A stretch of DNA of 8,298 bases. Source: JAWWBL01 sp033720975. Lineage in GTDB: Bacteria > Actinomycetota > Acidimicrobiia > Spongiisociales > ZC4RG35. Position 1 is the stretch's first letter, and each line of letters starts with the position of its first letter. Below are positions 1-4,801 of this stretch, one piece after another. A program made the position numbers and the translations under genes. The stretch is taken from NCBI GenBank assembly GCA_033720975.1, contig JAWWBL010000075.1, positions 1 through 8,298 on the forward strand, read 5' to 3'. The notes below the pieces were generated by a model. It saw only the letters and a program-made list of their open reading frames with translations. It did no database searches and was not told the DNA's origin.

Positions 1-932
1 GCGATCCCCAGCAGAATCACGAGCGGGTGGAGCTTCAGGGTCTGGCCGAAAATCAGGGGCATGATCACGTCACCTTCGAACTGCTGTACCGCCACCACCA
101 CGGCGAGAACGATGAGTGCATTCCCTAGCCCACCATTTACGAAGGTGACGGCCACCGCCAGGAGCCCACTGACAAATGCCCCCACCAACGGAATGTATGC
201 GCCCAGGAACACCAGAATCGCCAGTGGAATAACTAAAGGTACATCTACGATCCATAGGGCGACGGCGATAAGGGTCGCGTCGAACAGCCCGACGAGGGCG
301 ATACCTCCCATGTACTGAGAGAGGGACCTTCTGGCCACAGAAAGCGCCTTCCGCGTCTTGGTGGCATGCTCGGTCGCTAGACGCCGGGTTAGGCCGTCTG
401 CCAGCCGGGGTCCATCCTTGAGTAGAAAAAAGGTCACGACGAGTGCCAAGAAGACGCCGGTGATGAATTCCAGCGCTGCCGTCGCCCCACCGATGAGCGA
501 ATCCCCGCCCGTGCTCTGCAGCCAATCGACGATGCTCTCCCGGTAACTCTCCACCTCCTCGGGAGTCAGGTCCAGGGGACCGTCGATCAACCAGCCCTCC
601 AAGGAGTCCCCTGCCCGACTGAGGTCGTTTCCAATGGTGTCGAAGCTGGCCACGAACTGTGGGATCACGAACAAGCCGATCAGGGTGAGGACACCCACTG
701 CGCCGGCCACACTGAGAAAACTCGCCAGTCCTCTCGGAATGCGACGGCCGAGCCAGTTGGCAGGGCCCCAGAGCACCGCCGCAAGGAACAGAGCCAGAAC
801 TACCGAGAGAATGACCACGCTCACCGTTTGCAAAGCGCGGAACCCGAAAAAGACCACTGCCCCAATGACGATCAGACGCCATGAGATGGCACCCCAACGG
901 GTCAGCCAGGCTGGTAAGTCTTGGATCTCCAC
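1..932 (-). CDS. AI-2E/PerM-family transporter (DUF20), C-terminus cut by window edge
   Basis: This is a polytopic inner-membrane protein of the AI-2E transporter/PerM family (PF01594). Members are proposed to export small molecules or ions; the substrate here cannot be told. I translated the minus strand by hand: 310 residues are visible and the remaining C-terminus (family length about 350) lies beyond position 1. Hydrophobic segments are near residues 19-30, 35-52, 72-91, 153-171, 210-230, 232-262 and 271-284, with a hydrophilic extracytoplasmic-type stretch at about 92-145, the family layout. The C-terminal signature QQFEGDVIMPLIFGQTLKLH (residues 283-302) is diagnostic. The start is GTG at 932: an in-frame stop lies upstream near 973 and no ATG intervenes. 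A purine-rich GAGGAG (936-941) sits 3 bases before the GTG, which is close, and a GGAG sits further back. An 828-base open frame at 70-897 on the same strand is a shadow of this gene. Confidence 0.88.
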   Translation of the reverse strand, partial: MEIQDLPAWLTRWGAISWRLIVIGAVVFFGFRALQTVSVVILSVVLALFLAAVLWGPANWLGRRIPRGLASFLSVAGAVGVLTLIGLFVIPQFVASFDTIGNDLSRAGDSLEGWLIDGPLDLTPEEVESYRESIVDWLQSTGGDSLIGGATAALEFITGVFLALVVTFFLLKDGPRLADGLTRRLATEHATKTRKALSVARRSLSQYMGGIALVGLFDATLIAVALWIVDVPLVIPLAILVFLGAYIPLVGAFVSGLLAVAVTFVNGGLGNALIVLAVVVAVQQFEGDVIMPLIFGQTLKLHPLVILLGI

Positions 933-1297
933 CGTCTCCTCATCTCCGCATCTCCGCCCTATGGAACGTAATCAGCGGCCTCAGGGCGACGGACCTCCGA
1001 ACTCCCAGCCCGCCACGGATGCCAGGAAGTGAGTCCTAGAGACCGCAACCATATCGTCGGCGCCAAAGGACTCTGCTGTGGGCACAGCGAAACCGGGCAT
1101 TCCAGCCCCCGTGTAATCGCGGCTACCTGCAGCGGCTCCGGTTGCCGACCATCATTTCGATGTCGACGGGTGCGCATGGCTGCCTACTGGATTCGACCTG
1201 TGTCACCCGATGCTGGCCCATATCACCGATGAGTGCGGAGCGGATCCGAGCAAAGTCGACGAGCGCCGAGGACCCAGTGGCGGCCCTGGGACGAGAA
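933..1297. other. 365-base gap with no convincing gene
   Basis: This stretch lies between the start of the AI-2E-family gene and the terminator of the tRNA cluster. Several short open frames cross it on both strands, including a minus-strand frame open from the tRNA side down to a stop at 1123-1125, and a 23-codon plus-strand ATG frame at 961-1032. None has a ribosome site or a sequence I recognise. It should contain the promoter of the AI-2E-family gene, but I could not pick a convincing -10/-35 pair. Confidence 0.6.
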
Positions 1298-1319
1298 AAC
1301 CCCCTGTCACCAGGGGGTT
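1296..1319 (-). terminator. Intrinsic terminator of the tRNA cluster
   Basis: Read on the minus strand, a perfect 9-bp stem AACCCCCTG / CAGGGGGTT encloses the 4-base loop GTGA and runs into TTTT then CTCG. It begins 9 bases after the 3' end of tRNA-Val, so it ends the Gly-Cys-Val transcript. The plus-strand reading lacks a T run beyond TT, so it is probably one-directional. Confidence 0.88.
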
Positions 1320-1327
1320 CTCCCTTG

Positions 1328-1401
1328 TGGGCCCTGCAGGACTTGAACCTACGGCCTCTTGCGTGTCGAGCAAGCGCTCTACCAGGCTGAGCTAAGGGCC
1401 C
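1328..1401 (-). tRNA. tRNA-Val (anticodon GAC), with C at position 33
   Basis: The full cloverleaf can be folded. The acceptor stem GGGCCCT/AGGGCCC is perfect. The D stem is GCTC/GAGC with GG in the loop, the anticodon stem CTTGC/GCAAG is perfect, and the T stem GTAGG/CCTGC encloses TTCAAGT. The discriminator is A73, as expected for Val. The 7-base anticodon loop reads TCGACAC, which puts GAC at positions 34-36. The odd point is C at position 33, where U is almost universal in elongator tRNAs; the two neighbouring tRNAs both have U33. CCA is not encoded. It is the last gene of the cluster, 11 bases after tRNA-Cys, and is followed by a strong terminator. Confidence 0.92.
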
Positions 1402-1412
1402 GTTGATTGTCG

Positions 1413-1483
1413 AGGCGACGACCGGAATCGAACCGGTGTAACGGGTTTTGCAGACCCGCGCCTAACCACTCGGCCACGTCGCC
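1413..1483 (-). tRNA. tRNA-Cys (anticodon GCA)
   Basis: The acceptor stem is GGCGACG/CGTCGCC, the anticodon stem CGGGT/ACCCG, and the loop CTGCAAA gives anticodon GCA. The T arm carries GGTTCGATTCC. The discriminator is U73, the main identity base for cysteinyl-tRNA synthetase. CCA is not encoded (CGA follows). It is the middle gene of the cluster, 24 bases downstream of tRNA-Gly. Confidence 0.96.
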
Positions 1484-1507
1484 AGTGGAGCCGATCACGA
1501 CCGTCAG

Positions 1508-1581
1508 AGCGGAAGACGGGATTCGAACCCGCGACCTCAACCTTGGCAAGGTTGCGCTCTAGCCAACTGAGCTACTTCCGC
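1508..1581 (-). tRNA. tRNA-Gly (anticodon GCC)
   Basis: The acceptor stem is GCGGAAG/CTTCCGC, the D stem GCTC/GAGC, the anticodon stem CAACC/GGTTG with loop TTGCCAA (anticodon GCC), and the T arm is GCGGGTTCGAATCCCGT. The discriminator is U73, usual for bacterial Gly. CCA is not encoded (CTG follows). It is the first gene of the Gly-Cys-Val cluster, an order common in actinobacteria. Short open frames across it, read on either strand, are artefacts of the tRNA. Confidence 0.96.
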
Positions 1582-1592
1582 GAGGAGCCGGA

Positions 1593-1622
1593 AGTGTAGT
1601 TCCCGGCAGGTGGGTACCCAAA
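1593..1622 (-). promoter_or_regulatory. Possible promoter of the tRNA cluster
   Basis: On the minus strand a -10-like TACACT (1593-1598) lies 11 bases before tRNA-Gly and 18 bases after a weak -35-like TTTGGG (1617-1622). Position suits a stable-RNA promoter, but the -35 match is poor, so this is a tentative call. Confidence 0.3.
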
Positions 1623-1642
1623 GGGCCGGGTGTCGAATGTGC

Positions 1643-2386
1643 TCAGTCTGCGAAGTGCCTCGGCACGCAGAAGTTCGGGTTGTTACACGCGCGCAGCTCG
1701 GCATCGGCCACGATGATCCCGGATGTCTCGGTGACCGCCAACACTGTGGCTCTGCTCTGTCGACGGGCATCGTCGTACCACTCCGACCAATAGGAGTCGG
1801 CGTGAAAACTGATCAAATAGGTCCCCGGCACCGGGAAGTGTGCGGGATCGAGCACGAAGCGATACACGCCGTTGGCATCGGTGCCCTCCCCATCCAATGA
1901 GGCTCCTGTGGCTGCATTTGTCAGCCCGACGCTCACACGAAGGGGCGCACCGGTACGTGCGTCGGTCACCGTGCCGGTGACCACAGGGAAATGGCGAAGC
2001 AAGTCGATGTCACCAAGATCGACCATCTCACCCGCCGCGCCGACCACGAGCGTGGCCTCGGCGACTACGAAGGCATCGTCGTACCACTCGAGGTGGTAGT
2101 CATCGGCGAAGAAGCTGACCAGATAGGACCCCACCGGCACGCAGGTGGCGAACGTGGAATCAGGTAGGGAGGTGCCGTCACCATCCGAGAACATTCCGTC
2201 GGTCTGCTCGAAGCCGACACTGGTCACGCGATCCAACGGCGCCCGTGTCAGCTCGTCCACGACTCGACCCGAGATCGAGAATTGACCGTCCGGACACGCG
2301 ATTGCTGTGGCGGGGCTACCCAAAGCGGTGACCGCCAAGAGGACAGCCGCCAGAGCGCCAAGTCCGATCAGACGCCGACCGTTCAC
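1643..2386 (-). CDS. Secreted protein with two carboxypeptidase-regulatory-like repeats
   Basis: I do not recognise a named gene. With the GTG start at 2386 the protein is 247 residues: a signal peptide (basic NGRR, hydrophobic core about 6-22, likely cleavage around residues 27-30), then two homologous beta-rich repeats at about 36-133 and 137-233. Each begins with a G-x-V-x-D-x-x-T-x-A-P-L element and carries Y-L-[VI]-S-F-x-A-D-x-Y-x-x-E-W-Y-D-D-A. This resembles carboxypeptidase-regulatory-like (PF13620-type) folds found in secreted and surface proteins. Cysteines at 31, 82, 234 and 240 could form disulfides outside the cell. Start choice: AGGAGG at 2394-2399 lies 7 bases before this GTG but only 1 base before an in-frame ATG at 2392. 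A third in-frame ATG at 2464 overlaps the dut stop codon (ATGA) but would put 26 residues before the signal peptide. It probably follows dut in one transcript. Role unknown, perhaps adhesion or cell-wall binding. Confidence 0.8.
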   Translation of the reverse strand: MNGRRLIGLGALAAVLLAVTALGSPATAIACPDGQFSISGRVVDELTRAPLDRVTSVGFEQTDGMFSDGDGTSLPDSTFATCVPVGSYLVSFFADDYHLEWYDDAFVVAEATLVVGAAGEMVDLGDIDLLRHFPVVTGTVTDARTGAPLRVSVGLTNAATGASLDGEGTDANGVYRFVLDPAHFPVPGTYLISFHADSYWSEWYDDARRQSRATVLAVTETSGIIVADAELRACNNPNFCVPRHFAD

Positions 2387-2393
2387 ACTCATT

Positions 2394-2399
2394 CCTCCT
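2394..2399 (-). promoter_or_regulatory. Ribosome binding site AGGAGG that sets the start of the secreted repeat protein
   Basis: A full AGGAGG on the minus strand is spaced 7 bases from GTG 2386 (ideal) and 1 base from ATG 2392 (too close). It argues against initiation at the upstream ATG 2464. Confidence 0.7.
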
Positions 2400-2460
2400 A
2401 GTGAGCGACTGCGATTCACCCTAACCGGAGAGTGAACTCTGGCAACCCTGAGTGGTGGCG

Positions 2461-2904
2461 TCATCTACCAGTCGATCCGAACCCGCCCTTTCCCCGTGTG
2501 GTTTCGCTCAACCAGTCCGACTCGACCCACTCGATGGATGGCATCTCCACGATGGCGAGCTGAGCGATCCGGTCACCACGCGAGAACCTGACCGTCTCGG
2601 AGCCATGGTTGATCAGCAGCACCTGAATCTCCCCTCGATAGCCCGGGTCGATGAGACCCGGAGCGTTGACGACTCCAATTCCGTGGCTCTTGGCGTGGCC
2701 ACTTCGCGGCAGCACCAGACCGGCATACCCCTCCGGGATCGCCATAGCAAGGCCCGTCGGTGCGGCGGCCCTCTCCCCCGGCCCGAGCGTGACATCGATA
2801 CGGCTGTGAAGATCAACCGCAGCGTCGCCGATATGAGCCTTCGTGGGCATCGGTAGATCGGAATCGAGTCTTTGGAAGGTAACCTGGATCACGTCAAGGG
2901 GCAT
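2461..2904 (-). CDS. dut: Deoxyuridine 5'-triphosphate nucleotidohydrolase (dUTPase)
   Basis: Cytoplasmic trimeric dUTPase hydrolyses dUTP to dUMP and pyrophosphate. This keeps uracil out of DNA and supplies thymidylate synthesis. All five family motifs are visible in 147 residues (usual length about 150): motif 1 GDAAVDL (26-32), motif 2 PRSGHAKSHG (66-75), motif 3 with N-A-P-G-L-I-D-P-G-Y-R-G-E (80-92, including catalytic Asp86 and the uracil-stacking Tyr89), motif 4 RGDRIAQL (109-116) and the flexible C-terminal motif 5 RGKGGFGSTG (137-146). ATG 2904 is used; GTG at 2892 is an alternative that would match the short N-termini of homologues. No good ribosome site precedes either. A -10-like TACAGT at 2924-2929 (minus) suggests a very short leader. 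The gene is divergent from the membrane protein at 2944 with only 39 bases between them. Its stop overlaps a possible ATG of the downstream secreted-protein frame. Confidence 0.95.
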   Translation of the reverse strand: MPLDVIQVTFQRLDSDLPMPTKAHIGDAAVDLHSRIDVTLGPGERAAAPTGLAMAIPEGYAGLVLPRSGHAKSHGIGVVNAPGLIDPGYRGEIQVLLINHGSETVRFSRGDRIAQLAIVEMPSIEWVESDWLSETTRGKGGFGSTGR

Positions 2905-2943
2905 CGGGCGGGATGACCGGACGACTGTAAGCGAGGCATCCCC

Positions 2944-3897
2944 ATGATCGCCAAAAGACCAAGACATCCGCGGCGTCGCCGTGCCCGGTATTCGCTCATG
3001 GAGTCCCTCGGGTTCTACGAGGACACGATCACCTCGACCCCCGTCCGAGCTGGAACCGCGGCCGTGGTGCAGCACCCCAACCCGAACCCGGTGCGCGATC
3101 CGTTCGAAGGCTGGGTGCCAACGACGGTCGGGCGCCAACTCACATCAGAACGAGTTCGTTGGAGCCAAGTCATTGGGGTGATCCTCATGTGCGCGGGCAT
3201 TGCTGGTATCGCCGCATGGCTCTATCTCCGGCCGAGTGAGGTAGCCGCGGAAGCGATCGCCGAAGTGCGCGCCAAAGCCGAAGCGCTCCAGCCGTCGTTG
3301 AATGCACTCGGAGCCGTGAACGACCGTTTGACATCAGGCGCGTTTGACTCCCAAATGGCAACTGATGTCCTGCTCGATGTCGACCGCAAGGCCCGGGAGC
3401 TGTTTCAGGCTTCAGCATCCCTGACCGGGGAGCCGGGTTCGCTACGCGCAGTTGCCGCCGATGCCGCCGACGATGCGATCACCGCTGCCCGGATTCTCGC
3501 CGACACCATGGCATACCGCGACGCTCTGGTTCCCGTCATCAGTGCTCCGCCCCTCGAAACCGATCCCCAACTCGTCGAGTTGGACGCAGCAGCGTTCGCA
3601 TACGGGCAATGGAGGGTGCGATTCGATGCAGTCAGGGACTCTCTCCCAATTGGCGTCCTCGACGACGTGACCACGAGATTGGGGTTGGTCTCTGCGGAGC
3701 TCGGGTCGATCCAGAGCCGCTATCTGGACTCTTTACGCTCGGACGATGCCTTGGGGGCTGAGGCGGCCATCGCTGACCTCGCCATGCTTCTGGACGGTGT
3801 CGACCTCGAACTCAACGTCGGAATCGGCAAAAACCGAGAGAGCGTGGCGCAACGGATCACGGATTCGATTTCACTGATTGAATCACTACTCCGCTGA
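2944..3897 (+). CDS. Single-pass membrane protein of unknown function
   Basis: I do not recognise this protein. At 317 residues it has a basic N-terminus (several Arg at 10-15), a proline-containing cytoplasmic tail, one hydrophobic helix at about 75-95 (V-I-G-V-I-L-M-C-A-G-I-A-G-I-A-A-W-L-Y-L), and then about 220 residues rich in Ala, Glu, Asp, Arg and Leu that look almost wholly helical, probably outside the membrane. R-V-R-W before the helix and acidic residues after it support N-in/C-out topology. No cysteine follows the membrane helix and no enzyme motif is seen. Start choice: ATG 2944 has GAGG 7 bases upstream (2933-2936); ATG 2998 (residue 19) has no visible ribosome site but would remove an Arg-rich leader. 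The last 12 bases overlap the 3' end of convergent nrdR. The helical ectodomain could be a scaffold or sensor, but that is only a guess. Confidence 0.75.
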   Translation: MIAKRPRHPRRRRARYSLMESLGFYEDTITSTPVRAGTAAVVQHPNPNPVRDPFEGWVPTTVGRQLTSERVRWSQVIGVILMCAGIAGIAAWLYLRPSEVAAEAIAEVRAKAEALQPSLNALGAVNDRLTSGAFDSQMATDVLLDVDRKARELFQASASLTGEPGSLRAVAADAADDAITAARILADTMAYRDALVPVISAPPLETDPQLVELDAAAFAYGQWRVRFDAVRDSLPIGVLDDVTTRLGLVSAELGSIQSRYLDSLRSDDALGAEAAIADLAMLLDGVDLELNVGIGKNRESVAQRITDSISLIESLLR

Positions 3898-4335
3898 CTC
3901 GAGCTCGGCCATCTCCTTCTCGAAATCGGCCGCGTCCTGAAAGTCTTTGTATACGGAGGCGAACCGCAAGTAGGCAACCTCGTCTAGGTCACGAAGGCGA
4001 TCGAGCACCTCGTGGCCGATCTCTTCTGAGCTCACCTGTGGCCCAGTGGCCCTCAAGGCCGACTCGACGTCGGCCACCAAGGCCTGAACGTCGGAGCCGG
4101 AAACATCACGATCGGCCAGGGCTGCCGATAGCCCTGACGCGAGTTTGAGCGGCGAGAACGCCTCGAGACGACCGCTTCGCTTGCGCACCATCAGTTGCGG
4201 TTCCCGACGCTCGTACGTCGTGAACCGGTGCTCGCAGTTCTCGCACTCGCGTCGACGTCGTATCGCATCACCACCATTGGCTGGTCTGCTGTCAACCACA
4301 CGAGTGTCTTCATTGCCGCATGCGGGGCAGCGCAT
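3886..4335 (-). CDS. nrdR: Transcriptional repressor NrdR
   Basis: NrdR is the nucleotide-sensing repressor of ribonucleotide reductase operons; it binds NrdR boxes when its ATP-cone domain carries dATP with ATP. The 149 residues match the family length (about 150). An N-terminal zinc ribbon has Cys3, Cys6, Cys31 and Cys34 (CPACG and CENC), with the conserved VVDSR at 13-17 and RRRREC at 26-31, followed by FTTYE. An ATP-cone spans about 49-136, with VRKRSGRLEAF at its start and conserved YLRFASVYKDF at 122-132. It starts at ATG 4335, 27 bases after the stop of the LysM gene, and is probably co-transcribed with it from the LexA-box promoter. The acidic C-terminus overlaps the convergent membrane-protein gene by 12 bases. 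No ribonucleotide reductase gene is in the window, so its targets lie elsewhere. Confidence 0.97.
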   Translation of the reverse strand: MRCPACGNEDTRVVDSRPANGGDAIRRRRECENCEHRFTTYERREPQLMVRKRSGRLEAFSPLKLASGLSAALADRDVSGSDVQALVADVESALRATGPQVSSEEIGHEVLDRLRDLDEVAYLRFASVYKDFQDAADFEKEMAELESAE

Positions 4336-4362
4336 CGCCCCAGCGTAAACGGATATGAGAAC

Positions 4363-4638
4363 TCAGCCCTGTGGGATCAGCAGCTTCTGACCCGGGTGAA
4401 TGACACTCGTCTCGAGTCCGCTGAGAACCCTGATGTCGTGGATTGTTGCCCTGATGTCGGAGTCTGCCGGGGCGTATAGACCGGCGATCGACCAAAGCGT
4501 GTCACCGCTCTCGACTACATACTCGGTTGGCGGCAGGCCAGGTTCATCGGCCTCGGCGGCCCCTCCGATCAGAAGGAAGACGGCGAAGATGGCAGCAATG
4601 AGAACAGACAGTCGGACGGAAAGCTGATTCTTCACCAT
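4363..4638 (-). CDS. Small membrane-anchored LysM protein, probable SOS cell-division inhibitor (YneA/DivS/ChiZ type)
   Basis: The 91-residue product has a short basic N-terminus, one hydrophobic segment (about 8-28) and a LysM peptidoglycan-binding domain (about 40-89: YVVESGDTLWSIA ... HPGQKLLIP). Similar small LysM proteins divergent from lexA are SOS-induced division inhibitors: YneA in Bacillus subtilis, and in actinobacteria ChiZ (Rv2719c) of Mycobacterium tuberculosis and DivS of Corynebacterium glutamicum, which sit between lexA and nrdR as here. The role is inferred from domain, size, position and LexA boxes; sequence identity to those proteins was not tested. Start ATG 4638 follows AGGAGGGAG by about 9-12 bases. 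The promoter (TTGACA, 16 bases, TACAGT) carries one LexA box in its spacer and one at the predicted transcription start. nrdR follows 27 bases downstream. Whether the hydrophobic segment is cleaved or stays as an anchor is not decided. Confidence 0.9.
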   Translation of the reverse strand: MVKNQLSVRLSVLIAAIFAVFLLIGGAAEADEPGLPPTEYVVESGDTLWSIAGLYAPADSDIRATIHDIRVLSGLETSVIHPGQKLLIPQG

Positions 4639-4684
4639 CTCGATGGTCTCCCTCCTGATCGGGCCCGGCTCGCTCGTTCATCGC

Positions 4685-4698
4685 CGAACGTGTGTTCG
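4685..4698. promoter_or_regulatory. LexA box 1
   Basis: CGAAC-GTGT-GTTCG is a perfect match to the Gram-positive/actinobacterial LexA half-sites CGAAC and GTTCG with a 4-base centre. It covers the predicted transcription start (about 4694) of the LysM-nrdR promoter. Confidence 0.9.
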
Positions 4699-4700
4699 AC

Positions 4701-4728
4701 ACTGTAGCGAACGTCTGTTCGATGTCAA
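4701..4728 (-). promoter_or_regulatory. Promoter of the LysM-nrdR unit
   Basis: On the minus strand a perfect -35 TTGACA (4723-4728), a 16-base spacer and -10 TACAGT (4701-4706) form the best sigma70-type promoter in the window. The predicted start near 4694 gives a leader of about 55 bases to ATG 4638. LexA box 2 fills the spacer and box 1 covers the start, so tight LexA repression is expected. Confidence 0.75.
4708..4721. promoter_or_regulatory. LexA box 2
   Basis: CGAAC-GTCT-GTTCG has perfect half-sites. It lies entirely between the -35 and -10 of the LysM-nrdR promoter, 23 bases centre-to-centre from box 1. Confidence 0.9.
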
Positions 4729-4736
4729 GGGGGTCC

Positions 4737-4765
4737 TTCCGTCGAACAAGTGTTTGCTGTAGGCT
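4737..4765 (+). promoter_or_regulatory. Possible lexA promoter
   Basis: TAGGCT at 4760-4765 is an actinobacterial-style -10 (TAnnnT). A poor -35, TTCCGT, lies at 4737-4742 with a 17-base spacer. LexA box 3 falls in the spacer and box 4 just after the predicted start, mirroring the LysM promoter. The call rests on that symmetry more than on the -35. Confidence 0.4.
4743..4756. promoter_or_regulatory. LexA box 3 (one mismatch)
   Basis: CGAAC-AAGT-GTTTG has one perfect half-site and one with a C-to-T change. It probably binds more weakly and may tune lexA autorepression. It is 35 bases centre-to-centre from box 2. Confidence 0.75.
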
Positions 4766-4767
4766 GG

Positions 4768-4781
4768 CGAACACAAGTTCG
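4768..4781. promoter_or_regulatory. LexA box 4
   Basis: CGAAC-ACAA-GTTCG has perfect half-sites and lies 20 bases before the lexA start codon, 25 bases from box 3. Its position over the likely transcription start or early leader fits LexA autorepression. Confidence 0.88.
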
Positions 4782-4801
4782 AGGCGGAGTTAGGAGTCAC
4801 C

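Noticed and set aside
70..897. 275-codon minus-strand open frame
   Set aside because: It is a shadow in another frame of the AI-2E-family gene; its product is Arg/Gly/Ser-rich low-complexity with no membrane segments, while the true frame shows clear family motifs.
1210..1395. Plus-strand frame ending in PAGLEPTASC...
   Set aside because: This is the well-known false protein produced by translating the antisense of a tRNA gene.
1328..1581. tRNA cluster as an integration site
   Set aside because: There is no integrase, no repeated tRNA 3' end and no foreign gene block nearby.
1601..1632. CCCGGC...GCCGGG inverted repeat with an inner GGGTACCC between the secreted-protein gene and tRNA-Gly
   Set aside because: It has only a 6-bp stem, a long interior and no T run, so I do not call it a terminator.
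3144..3158. GAAC...GTTC-like sequence inside the membrane-protein gene
   Set aside because: The half-sites are spaced wrongly for a LexA box (2-base centre, not 4).
4544..4681. Upstream frame in the LysM leader starting ATG 4681 and running out of frame into the LysM gene
   Set aside because: It has no ribosome site and the product is a shadow of the LysM gene; a regulatory leader peptide cannot be supported.
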